Source: Bacteroidales bacterium
GTDB taxonomy: Bacteria > Bacteroidota > Bacteroidia > Bacteroidales > UBA1715
Direction: 5' to 3'
NCBI GenBank assembly: GCA_027858745.1
Contig: JAQICB010000104.1
Coordinates: 1 to 60,721, forward strand
Length of the DNA stretch: 60,721 nucleotides
Below, piece after piece: positions 26,763-34,871 of this stretch; position 1 is the stretch's first letter, and the number at the start of each line of letters is the position of its first letter. The position numbers and the translations under genes are program-made. The notes under the pieces are model-generated. The model saw only the letters and a list, made by a program, of their open reading frames with translations. It searched no databases and was not told the DNA's origin.

Positions 26763-28424
26763 ATGACTAACTTATCCTTATTTCAACAGTTTGCGCCAGA
26801 AGTTCCCAAAGAGTTTAAAGAAGGAAACAATGCCGTTATTTATACAAGAGTATCATCAGCAGACCAAGAAAATAATACAAGCCTGAGTTCACAGAAAAAG
26901 CATTGTGATATTTTTGCTGCCAAAAGAGGATTGAATATTATTGGTTATTTTGGAGGTACATACGAATCTGCAAAAACAGATGATCGAAAAGAGTTTAACA
27001 GAATGTTAACTTTTGTGAAGCGTTCAAAAAACATCAATTATGTTATCGTCTATTCCTATGAACGTTTTTCTCGATCAGGCATTAATGGGGCATCCATAGC
27101 CGATGATTTGCTTAAAAAATATGGTGTAATCACCCTAGCAATTACACAAGAACTTGACCCGACAACACCTTCTGGTTCATTTCAACAGAAAATTCTGTTT
27201 CTTTTTGGACAAATGGATAATGAGCTAAGACGAGATAAAGTAGTAACAGGAATGAAAGAACTCCTAATTAAAGGCCATTGGGTATGGGCTGCACCACGAG
27301 GATATACAGACCTGAATAAAGGAAAGGCAACAGATAGAAAATTAGTTGTTAATAAAGAGGGTAAGATATTAAAAAAAGCATTTGAATGGAAAGCGTATAA
27401 GCAAATACCAAATGCAGAAATATCAAGAAAACTAAAAACACTTGGAGTTAATATATCAGAGAAAAGATTACACAGCCTGTTTTCAAATCCTTTTTATTGT
27501 GGTTTAATAACAAGTAAAATGATACCTGGTCAGGTAATAGAGGGTAGACACGAAGCTTTAATTTCCCGAGATTTGTTTTTACAAGTAAACGATGTTCGTA
27601 AAGAGAAAAGAGTACATGGTTTTGTTCATAATAAAGATAATGAAAACCTTCCTTTAAAAGTATTTACCAAATGTGAAAAGTGTGGTAATCCAATGACTGG
27701 TTACTTGGTTAAACAGAAAGGATTGTATTACTATAAGTGTAGGACAAAAGGATGTAGGGTAAACAAAAGTGCTAAAGCAATGCATGAGATGTTTCAGAAT
27801 TTAGTATCAGTATTTCATATTGACAAAGAAGAGCAGGAGATTATCAAAGTTGTTTTATCCGAACAAATGAATGTTTTCTTTACATCTAAAATAGAAGAAG
27901 CAAAAGTACTAAAAGCACAAAGAAGTGAAAAGCAAAAGAAACTTGATGCTATTGAGGAACGGTTTGTTCTTGGAGAAATAGACAGTTCTTTATTTAATAA
28001 GTTTAAGCCTAAATTTGAGAAAGATTTACATGAAATTGAACAAGAACTAAATGCTACAGGGAATTATAGTTCGAACCTTGATAAAGCAATGAGTTTTGTA
28101 ACTAAAATGAGTTCTAATTTATTGAATATGTGGGAGTCTCTAAATATTGAAAGTAAGAAAGTATTTCAAAACTTGCTATTCCCTGAAGGAATTTACTATA
28201 ATCATGAAAATAACGAAGTTCGAACCCCTCGTGTAAATTCATTTTTCTCATTAATCCCAGAACTGTCAAGGTCTGCAGGTGGACATAAAAAAAGGGATTT
28301 TATCTATAGCGATAAAACCCCCTCTTTGGTGATCCCATCAGGATTCGAACCTGAGACCCTCTCCTTAGAAGGGAGATGCTCTATCCAGCTGAGCTATGGG
28401 ACCCCTTATTTTTTGCAAATATAG
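26763..28424 (+). CDS. Large serine recombinase (site-specific integrase) reading into tRNA-Arg
   Basis: A 553-aa protein. Residues of about 23-165 form the serine resolvase domain; Ser31 in YTRVSSADQ is the expected nucleophile, with YSYERFSRSG and LFGQMDNELRRDKV as conserved follow-up motifs. A Recombinase domain (about 175-290) and a zinc ribbon near 300-335 (CEKCG, then CRTKGC) come next. A coiled-coil region lies at about 370-430. The order is that of large serine integrases. The last 30 or so residues (GFEPETLSLEGRC and beyond) are encoded by the antisense strand of the tRNA-Arg gene, so the ORF ends inside or past the insertion site. It probably integrated the island into this tRNA. 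Confidence 0.9.
   Translation: MTNLSLFQQFAPEVPKEFKEGNNAVIYTRVSSADQENNTSLSSQKKHCDIFAAKRGLNIIGYFGGTYESAKTDDRKEFNRMLTFVKRSKNINYVIVYSYERFSRSGINGASIADDLLKKYGVITLAITQELDPTTPSGSFQQKILFLFGQMDNELRRDKVVTGMKELLIKGHWVWAAPRGYTDLNKGKATDRKLVVNKEGKILKKAFEWKAYKQIPNAEISRKLKTLGVNISEKRLHSLFSNPFYCGLITSKMIPGQVIEGRHEALISRDLFLQVNDVRKEKRVHGFVHNKDNENLPLKVFTKCEKCGNPMTGYLVKQKGLYYYKCRTKGCRVNKSAKAMHEMFQNLVSVFHIDKEEQEIIKVVLSEQMNVFFTSKIEEAKVLKAQRSEKQKKLDAIEERFVLGEIDSSLFNKFKPKFEKDLHEIEQELNATGNYSSNLDKAMSFVTKMSSNLLNMWESLNIESKKVFQNLLFPEGIYYNHENNEVRTPRVNSFFSLIPELSRSAGGHKKRDFIYSDKTPSLVIPSGFEPETLSLEGRCSIQLSYGTPYFLQI
28287..28322 (-). terminator. Intrinsic terminator of tRNA-Arg
   Basis: Reading the minus strand, a GGGGTTTTATC arm (28311-28321) pairs with GATAAAATCCC (28294-28304) around a 6-base loop and runs directly into seven T residues (28287-28293). 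It lies just 3' of the tRNA and inside the end of the recombinase ORF. Confidence 0.8.
28327..28403. other. Probable island attachment site (right junction) in tRNA-Arg
   Basis: The recombinase gene enters the 3' end of this tRNA and the tRNA stays intact, which is the usual arrangement at an integration junction. No second copy of the tRNA 3' segment was found elsewhere in the window, so the other junction should lie to the left of position 1. The exact crossover site cannot be read. Confidence 0.55.
28330..28403 (-). tRNA. tRNA-Arg, anticodon TCT
   Basis: The minus strand folds as a canonical 74-nt tRNA. The acceptor arm is GGTCCCA with TGGGATC, including one G-T pair. The D arm is GCTC/GAGC. 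The anticodon stem is TCTCC/GGAGA with loop CTTCTAA (anticodon TCT, Arg). The variable loop is five bases. The T arm is TCAGG/CCTGA with loop TTCGAAT, and the discriminator is A. A CCA triplet follows at 28327-28329 in genomic DNA. The recombinase ORF covers the gene in antisense, so this is the probable attachment site of the island. Confidence 0.97.
28416..28423 (-). promoter_or_regulatory. Bacteroidota-type -7 box of the tRNA-Arg promoter
   Basis: On the minus strand the sequence TATATTTG exactly fits the TAnnTTTG consensus and lies 12 bases upstream of the tRNA 5' end. No clear -33 TTG is visible. Confidence 0.6.
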
Positions 28425-28442
28425 TATTTTTATATTTTCTGC

Positions 28443-28501
28443 AGAGGCTTTCGGTAAAAAAATTACCTTGTCTTTGTAAGAAAATGCTACAAAGAGCCTC
28501 T
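28443..28501. other. Compact three-way-junction structure between purM and tRNA-Arg
   Basis: An outer stem AGAGGCT/AGCCTCT (28443-28449 with 28495-28501) encloses two hairpins: GGTAA/TTACC (28453-28467, 5-base loop) and CTTTGT/ACAAAG (28472-28494). The pairing is symmetrical, so either strand could fold. It lies about 90 bases after the purM stop and could be the 3' end structure of that transcript, a processing site or a small RNA. No T-run follows. Confidence 0.45.
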
Positions 28502-28591
28502 CGAATGTTATGGTAAACTATTACTCTTGTTTTTGAAAGTCTTGCGTATAACACTTTCTTGTGAATGATTGATGAAATTTCTGACCATTCT

Positions 28592-29758
28592 TTAATATTC
28601 AAAACTACCGTGTTCCCCTGTAATGGTAACCTTTTTATCGTGTGCCGATTCACATCTGCCAATGATACGGGCATCAATATTGTATGATTTGGAAATGGAA
28701 ATAAGAGATTTTGCAATTTTTTCTGGTACGTACAATTCCATACGATGTCCCATATTAAATACTTTGTACATTTCTTGCCAATCTGTTCCCGATTGTTCTT
28801 GAATTAAAGTAAATAATGGGGGAGTGGGGAATAGATTATCTTTAATAATATGGAGGTTGTCTATAAAGTGCAAAATTTTTGTTTGTGCACCACCGGAACA
28901 ATGTATCATGCCATGAATGTCTTTTCGATATGAAGCTAACATTTCTTTAATAACCGGAGCATATGTTCGAGTAGGTGAAAGTACTAATTTTCCTGCATCA
29001 ATTCCCAGTTCGGCTATGCTGTCGGTAAGTTTGCAAGACCCACTGTAAATAAGTTCTTGTGGAATATTTGTATCGTAACTTTCAGGATATTTTTCTGCAA
29101 GGTATTTGGCAAACACATCATGTCGTGCCGATGTAAGACCGTTGCTTCCCATACCACCATTATACGAAGATTCGTAGCTTGCTTGTCCTGAAGATGAAAG
29201 TCCGACAATAACGTCTCCCGATTGAATTCGGTGATTTGAAATAATATCGCTGCGTTTCATTCGCGTTACAACCGTGCTGTCAACAATAATAGTGCGAACC
29301 AAATCGCCCACATCGGCAGTTTCGCCGCCGGTAGAGTAAATAGGAATGCCATGCCCCCGTAGTTCTTCCAATAATTCTTCAGTGCCTTGAATAATAGCAG
29401 AGATAACTTCTCCCGGAATGAGATTTTTGTTTCGTCCGATTGTTGATGATACCAAAATTGAATCGCTTGCTCCAACGCACAGTAAATCGTCGATATTCAT
29501 AATAAGTGCATCTTGTGCAATGCCTTTCCATACCGATATATCTCCGGTTTCTTTCCAGTACATATATGCCAAAGACGATTTTGTGCCGGCTCCGTCTGCG
29601 TGCATAATGGTGCAATAGTCTTTGTCGCCACTTAAATAATCAGGGATAATTTTGCAAAAAGCCTGTGGGAATAATCCTTTGTCAACATGCTTTATTGCAT
29701 TATGCACATCCTCTTTTGATGCTGAAACACCTCGTTGATTATATCTGTTATCAGTCAT
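28592..29758 (-). CDS. purM: Phosphoribosylformylglycinamidine cyclo-ligase
   Basis: A 388-aa PurM-type protein that closes the imidazole ring of the purine precursor AIR using ATP. The N-terminal YNQRGVSASKEDV and HADGAGTKSSLAYMYW match the ATP/substrate-binding start of PurM. IDDLLCVGA and STGGETADVGDLV are conserved AIR-synthase motifs. The C-terminal half (ISIS-type strands, GAQTKILHF, GHRMELYV) fits the AIRS_C domain. It is somewhat longer than the E. coli enzyme, as I recall for the Bacteroidota form. It lies five bases after a secreted unknown that itself follows purA, so purine genes are grouped here. Neither the start nor the frame is in doubt. Confidence 0.93.
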   Translation of the reverse strand: MTDNRYNQRGVSASKEDVHNAIKHVDKGLFPQAFCKIIPDYLSGDKDYCTIMHADGAGTKSSLAYMYWKETGDISVWKGIAQDALIMNIDDLLCVGASDSILVSSTIGRNKNLIPGEVISAIIQGTEELLEELRGHGIPIYSTGGETADVGDLVRTIIVDSTVVTRMKRSDIISNHRIQSGDVIVGLSSSGQASYESSYNGGMGSNGLTSARHDVFAKYLAEKYPESYDTNIPQELIYSGSCKLTDSIAELGIDAGKLVLSPTRTYAPVIKEMLASYRKDIHGMIHCSGGAQTKILHFIDNLHIIKDNLFPTPPLFTLIQEQSGTDWQEMYKVFNMGHRMELYVPEKIAKSLISISKSYNIDARIIGRCESAHDKKVTITGEHGSFEY

Positions 29759-29763
29759 GAATA

Positions 29764-31275
29764 TTATTGTGTATCGATTTGAATTTTATTGAGAAAATAT
29801 ACTTTTCGTTTATCTTTTGTTTCTTCGTTTTTTAATCGTTGATACCCGTATGTTATAAAATAAGTATCGTGCCAATGTGTTGTCGTCGAGTTGTATATAA
29901 ATTTAACCTCGTCCTTTGAATTTAGTGAAGATATTTCATATTCTTTTCCCGAAATTTCTTTTCCGCTTCTTGTATCATACGCAGTGTAGTAAATAGAATC
30001 AGAATTGTTGTACATAATAGAGAGTGCCTTATCCGTAAGGCTTTTTGTTATATATTGTGTTATGCGAAACGGCTTCTGTTTTATATCCAGCTTTTTTGAA
30101 TTGCTCCATAAAACATTTCCTTGAGAATCAAAAGACACAATAAAGTAATGTGTATATTGGTATCCGTCGAAAACATCTCTGCACACAGTTTTTGTGCCGG
30201 ATGGAGTCGTTTCGGTTCTGCAATCTTCTCGTTCTGTTGGATAATATGCTTCGCCAATTAATATGTATGAATCCTTCTGTTGGATAATTCGATGAGGTTC
30301 AATTATAACCGTATATTCTAGTTCCTTTCCTCGTTTTTCAACTTGTTCTTTTTTTCTTCCAATACGTTTTTGACGCCAGTCTCTCAAATGTGAGAGAAAA
30401 TTATTGATGTCGAGATAGTTGATTTTTTGGGTAAATTGGTTTTGAGAATCAACAATTTTGGAAATGTATATACCGGTACTTTTCATATTGTTCCATATTC
30501 TTGAATATGATCCGGTTAAAATATATTCGTTCTGTGAAAGTTTTGATGCTCGACCTGATTTAATAAAAAAATCATTTTTTTCTCCTTCAGTATTAATTGT
30601 TATTTTATTAATATGTTTTCCGTGTTTGTATATATATAAGTATGTTTCAATATTATCGTTTATGTCGTCACGAATAAAGAGGTACACTTCTTCCTCTTCT
30701 TTATCGTAGTCGAAAGTCATAACATTGAATATTAGTTTATTTGATGGAATAAGCTTAGCTATGTTTTCTGTTTTTTTCGAAAAGTTAATCATAAGCATAA
30801 AAGGCAAGCGATGAATATATCCAAATATGTAAATATCATCATTTATGCATATGAACTCTGAAATTCTTAGTCGTTTGTGGAATTCTCCGGTGAGAGATTC
30901 AACAGATAAATCGCGAATATCAATGCGGTGTATAATGTAATTCCCTTTTCTGTCGTATCCTAAATTGTATACATAATGTGATGTTGTATCAGATTCGTTA
31001 TGATATTGTTTTTTTTGTTTATGAATATCTACTTGTTTACCGGCGATAAGTTCGGGTGAATATTTTGTGAAGGTAAAAACGATATCTCTTTTCTTGTTTT
31101 TTTGTTTGTTTTCATCTATTGTTTTCTGAATTAGTCCCTGTTTTCCAAACAGATAATAACGGGAAATTTCCACCTCGTCTTTTGAGTCGAATTCTAAACG
31201 ATGTACTGTTTTGATTTGCGAAAATGAAACATATGTTATTAATGTTGCAAAAACGATAAGGATAATTTGCTTCAT
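29764..31275 (-). CDS. Secreted protein of unknown function between purA and purM
   Basis: The ATG at 31275 gives 503 aa and opens a signal peptide (MKQIILIVFATLITYVSFSQ); a TTG nine bases upstream is less likely. The mature part is beta-rich with repeating segments such as YVYNLGYDRKGNYIIHRIDI, ENEYILTGSYSRIW-like strands and TTTHWHDTYFITYGYQ, which suggests a beta-propeller. One Cys pair is present near EDCRTETTPSGTKTVCRD. I see no catalytic motif. It sits between two purine genes with gaps of 12 and 5 bases and is probably co-transcribed, which is odd for a periplasmic protein. It is probably periplasmic or outer-membrane associated. Confidence 0.7.
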   Translation of the reverse strand: MKQIILIVFATLITYVSFSQIKTVHRLEFDSKDEVEISRYYLFGKQGLIQKTIDENKQKNKKRDIVFTFTKYSPELIAGKQVDIHKQKKQYHNESDTTSHYVYNLGYDRKGNYIIHRIDIRDLSVESLTGEFHKRLRISEFICINDDIYIFGYIHRLPFMLMINFSKKTENIAKLIPSNKLIFNVMTFDYDKEEEEVYLFIRDDINDNIETYLYIYKHGKHINKITINTEGEKNDFFIKSGRASKLSQNEYILTGSYSRIWNNMKSTGIYISKIVDSQNQFTQKINYLDINNFLSHLRDWRQKRIGRKKEQVEKRGKELEYTVIIEPHRIIQQKDSYILIGEAYYPTEREDCRTETTPSGTKTVCRDVFDGYQYTHYFIVSFDSQGNVLWSNSKKLDIKQKPFRITQYITKSLTDKALSIMYNNSDSIYYTAYDTRSGKEISGKEYEISSLNSKDEVKFIYNSTTTHWHDTYFITYGYQRLKNEETKDKRKVYFLNKIQIDTQ

Positions 31276-31287
31276 ACTCGTCAACTT

Positions 31288-32541
31288 TTATTTTACAATA
31301 GTTTTTTCTCGTTCGGGTCCCATAGAAACAATTGTGATAGGCACGCCAACTTCTTGTTCGATAAATGAAATATATTCTTTGAGTTCAATTGGTAATTCTT
31401 CAAATGTTTCTGCGAGAACTTCTTGATTCCATCCTTTAAATTCTTTGTATACCGGGCTTACATTTTCCGCATCGGTTGGGAGGTAATCAATTGTTTTGCC
31501 ACGATACGTATATTCGGTGCAAATTTTTATTGTTTCGAATGAATTGAGCACATCGCCTTTCATCATAAATAATTGGGTAACTCCGTTTATCATGACCGCA
31601 TATTTAAGTGCTGCAAGGTCGAGCCATCCGCAGCGTCTTGGCCGTCCCGTTGTTGAACCAAATTCGTTGCCAAAATCTTGCATATTTTTTCCGTCCTGGT
31701 CAAATAGTTCCGTAGGGAATGGTCCGCTTCCTACTCGTGTGCAGTATGCTTTGAAGATTCCAAAGATCTCTTCAATCTTTTTTGGTGAAATTCCCAATCC
31801 GGTGCATGCTCCGGCACTAATTGTGTTTGATGAGGTGACAAATGGGTATGAGCCAAATTCTATATCAAGTAATGTTCCTTGAGCACCTTCTGCAAGGATA
31901 GATTTGCCTTTTTCTAATTCTTTATTTAAAAAATATTCGCTATCAATAATTTTGAGAGAGGCAATAAGCTTAATGCCTTCCATCCATTTTGCTTCATATG
32001 CATCTATATCAAATGAATAATCGAAGTGAGCAAGAGTTTTAAGATGGGTTTCTTTCAATTCCCGATATTTTGCATCAAAATCGGTAATAATATCACCGAC
32101 CCGAAGTCCACAACGAGCAGTTTTATCAGTGTATGTTGGTCCAATACCTTTTTGTGTTGAACCGATTTTTTTTACTCCTTTTTCAATTTCGTAAGCTTCG
32201 TCAAGTGCTTTGTGACTTGGCAAAATGAGATGTGCACGGGACGAAATGTATAGTTTGTCCTGAATGGTAACACCCTGTGCAATTAATTTATCAATTTCTT
32301 CTTTAAAAATATAAGGATCTATTACTACGCCGTTACCGATAATGTTTAAGGCATTATCTCTAAAAATTCCTGACGGAATGGTATGTAATACATGTTTTAC
32401 ATCGTTAAAAACGAGTGTGTGTCCTGCATTTGGACCGCCTTGAAAACGAGCGATAATATCATATTTTGGTGTTAAAAAATCTACAATTTTCCCTTTTCCT
32501 TCATCTCCCCATTGCAGTCCCAGTAAAACATCAGTATTCAT
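31288..32541 (-). CDS. purA: Adenylosuccinate synthetase
   Basis: A 417-aa PurA. It joins IMP and aspartate with GTP to make adenylosuccinate, the first committed step to AMP. The signature GLQWGDEGKGKIVDFL at the start carries the GTP-binding loop and catalytic Asp. QGGPNAGHTLVF, the IMP-binding segment STQKGIGPTYTDKTAR and the C-terminal SMGPEREKTIV are all present. The length matches the family. It is followed 12 bases later by a secreted unknown and then purM, and preceded by relA/spoT, which links purine supply with ppGpp synthesis in position. Confidence 0.96.
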   Translation of the reverse strand: MNTDVLLGLQWGDEGKGKIVDFLTPKYDIIARFQGGPNAGHTLVFNDVKHVLHTIPSGIFRDNALNIIGNGVVIDPYIFKEEIDKLIAQGVTIQDKLYISSRAHLILPSHKALDEAYEIEKGVKKIGSTQKGIGPTYTDKTARCGLRVGDIITDFDAKYRELKETHLKTLAHFDYSFDIDAYEAKWMEGIKLIASLKIIDSEYFLNKELEKGKSILAEGAQGTLLDIEFGSYPFVTSSNTISAGACTGLGISPKKIEEIFGIFKAYCTRVGSGPFPTELFDQDGKNMQDFGNEFGSTTGRPRRCGWLDLAALKYAVMINGVTQLFMMKGDVLNSFETIKICTEYTYRGKTIDYLPTDAENVSPVYKEFKGWNQEVLAETFEELPIELKEYISFIEQEVGVPITIVSMGPEREKTIVK

Positions 32542-32640
32542 ATGTAATAATATTTAAAATTTCAATAAATCAAAAAACAGGTAAAAATAGTAAAAAACTC
32601 TAAGCTGAATGATTAAAAATGAGAACTTGTTTATAAGTTT

Positions 32641-34830
32641 TTAAATTTTATCAATGCGAAATATCTTTTTCACACCTTTAATTTTCTGTAAATTAAGCAT
32701 AAGGTTGTTTAGATGTTGTAGGTCGTGTATATATAAATCTAAATTTCCCTCAAACATTTTCTCTGTTGTTTCTATATGTACGGTTCGTATGTTTATGTTA
32801 TGTTGATACGAAGTGATTTTTGTAATGTCGTTCAGCAAGCCTATACGGTCATTTCCTTCGATTTTGATACTCACCAAAAATGCTTGTTCTTTTTTGTTTA
32901 TCCATTTAATTTTATGTGCAATATATTTTGTTTGTAGTTCAATGGCATACGGACAGATGCTTTTGTGTATTGCATATCCGTTTGGTGTTTCAAATCCTAC
33001 AATGGTATCTCCCGGAATCGGTCGGCAGCATTCGGCAATTATATAACTCGTGTTGTCATGAACAATTTTTACATCTTTATGTTCTCGTGGTTGTGTGTGT
33101 TCATCCTTTGCTTTGCGTAATTGAAGTTTCCAAAAACGAACAGCTTTGTTTTTTCGTTTTTGAGTTGCAACGCTTTCAATATCTGATAAATCTATTGAAT
33201 TATCGCCTATGCCTACGTATAAATCGTTGATAGACATAACGCCATATCCCATTATTAATTTATCGAGAAGGGATTTATTTTCTTTTAATTTGTGTGCACG
33301 AAGAGCTTCTTGTAATCTGTTCTGACCGCGTAAAATATTTTTCTTTCTCTCGTTTTTAAATATTTGTTGCAGACTATTTTTTGCTTTTGCGGTGGTAATA
33401 AATGAGAGCCATTCTTTTTGCGGCTTTTGTTTTTCAGATGTGAGAATTTCTATTTGGTCACCATTTTGAACTTCGTAATCAAGGGGTACTGTTTTGTGTC
33501 TGTTTACTTTTGCACCAATTGCGTGAAGCCCTATTTGGGTGTGTATTTCGAATGCAAAGTCCAAAACGTTTGCTTTTGACGGAAGTCTTTTTAAATCTCC
33601 TTGCGGTGTGAATGCAAAAATTTCGGTTGTGTATAAGTTGAGTTTAAAGTCATCTAAAAATGCAAGTGCATCATTATTTGGATTCTCGAGTGTTGTTCTC
33701 AGTTTTTGCAGCCATTGTTCTAATTCGGTTTTATCAAAACCTTCAACATCTTTATATTTCCAATGTGCAGCGTATCCTCGTTCAGCAATTTCATTCATTC
33801 GCTCGGTACGAATTTGTATTTCAACCCAATTTCCATCAGGTCCCATTACGGTTGTGTGCAAGCCTTCGTAACCATTTTCTTTTGGTGTGCTTACCCAGTC
33901 GCGGAGTCGTTTTGGGTTGGGAGTGTAGGTGTCGGTAATGTATGAATATACTCGCCAGCACATTGCTTTTTCTTCTTCTCTCGGCACATCTACGAGAATA
34001 ATGCGGACAGCAAATACATCATATACATTTTCGAATGATACATTTTTGGTTTGAATTTTATGCCAAATAGATGATATTGATTTTGAACGACTGGTAATAT
34101 TGTATTTTATTTCGTTTTGCTCAAAAACCATCATGAGCGGTATACAAAAGCGATTTAGATAATGAATTCGTTTTTTTTCGCTTCCCTTCAGTTTTTTATA
34201 AATATCATTATAAATAACGGGGTGCTCGTATTTTAAACACAGGTCTTCTAATTCTGTTTTAAGGTTGTAAAACCCTAGTCGGTGTGCTAGTGGCACAAAA
34301 AATGCTCGGGTTTCGGCAGAAATGCGAATTTGTTTATCGAGTGGCATTGCGTCAAGAGTTCGCATATTGTGCAGCCTGTCGGCTAATTTTATGAGAATAA
34401 CTCGTACATCATCCGAGAGGGTTAGAAGAATTTTCTTTATGTTTTCGGCTTGACTTGTTTTTGTTTTGAGAACACCTCTGATTTTTGTTAAGCCGTCAAT
34501 TATTTGTGCAATTTTGGGGTCAAACAGATTTTCAATGTCTTCTACGGTTATGTCGGTGTCTTCAACCACATCGTGCAAAAGAGCACAGGCAATAGAACGC
34601 ATTCCCAGTCCAATATCTCCGGCTACAATTTTTGCAACTTCTATGGGGTGTAAAAAATAAGGTTCGCCAGATTTTCTTCGGCAGCCATAGTGTGCTTCGT
34701 TTGCTATGTTAAAAGCTTTGCGAATAGTTTTTACGCTGTCTTCATCTTTTCTACATTTCGCAGAATGCTTGAGAATTTCATCAAATTGTGCTTCTATAAA
34801 ATCTTTTTCTTTCTGCGTAAAATCTGCCAT
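32641..34830 (-). CDS. Bifunctional (p)ppGpp synthetase/hydrolase RelA/SpoT
   Basis: A 729-aa Rel-type protein that makes and breaks (p)ppGpp in the stringent response. The HD hydrolase domain (about 50-160) keeps its HD pair in ALLHDVVEDTD, with the YFLHPIEVA motif ahead of it. The synthetase domain (about 240-355) holds YDVFAVRIIL and GYEGLHTTVMGPDG. A TGS domain (about 400-460; VFAFTPQGDLKRLPSKANVLD) and a C-terminal ACT domain (about 655-729; DRIGLLNDITKI) follow. With the HD pair intact it should be bifunctional. A -7 box lies just upstream at 34850-34857. Confidence 0.94.
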   Translation of the reverse strand: MADFTQKEKDFIEAQFDEILKHSAKCRKDEDSVKTIRKAFNIANEAHYGCRRKSGEPYFLHPIEVAKIVAGDIGLGMRSIACALLHDVVEDTDITVEDIENLFDPKIAQIIDGLTKIRGVLKTKTSQAENIKKILLTLSDDVRVILIKLADRLHNMRTLDAMPLDKQIRISAETRAFFVPLAHRLGFYNLKTELEDLCLKYEHPVIYNDIYKKLKGSEKKRIHYLNRFCIPLMMVFEQNEIKYNITSRSKSISSIWHKIQTKNVSFENVYDVFAVRIILVDVPREEEKAMCWRVYSYITDTYTPNPKRLRDWVSTPKENGYEGLHTTVMGPDGNWVEIQIRTERMNEIAERGYAAHWKYKDVEGFDKTELEQWLQKLRTTLENPNNDALAFLDDFKLNLYTTEIFAFTPQGDLKRLPSKANVLDFAFEIHTQIGLHAIGAKVNRHKTVPLDYEVQNGDQIEILTSEKQKPQKEWLSFITTAKAKNSLQQIFKNERKKNILRGQNRLQEALRAHKLKENKSLLDKLIMGYGVMSINDLYVGIGDNSIDLSDIESVATQKRKNKAVRFWKLQLRKAKDEHTQPREHKDVKIVHDNTSYIIAECCRPIPGDTIVGFETPNGYAIHKSICPYAIELQTKYIAHKIKWINKKEQAFLVSIKIEGNDRIGLLNDITKITSYQHNINIRTVHIETTEKMFEGNLDLYIHDLQHLNNLMLNLQKIKGVKKIFRIDKI

Positions 34831-34849
34831 CTGTGTTTTTTTTAAAAGA

Positions 34850-34857
34850 CAAAAATA
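34850..34857 (-). promoter_or_regulatory. Bacteroidota-type -7 box upstream of relA/spoT
   Basis: On the minus strand TATTTTTG fits TAnnTTTG. It ends 20 bases upstream of the ATG, giving a very short leader. No clear -33 element is visible. Confidence 0.55.
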
Positions 34858-34871
34858 TGAAAAATATGGGT

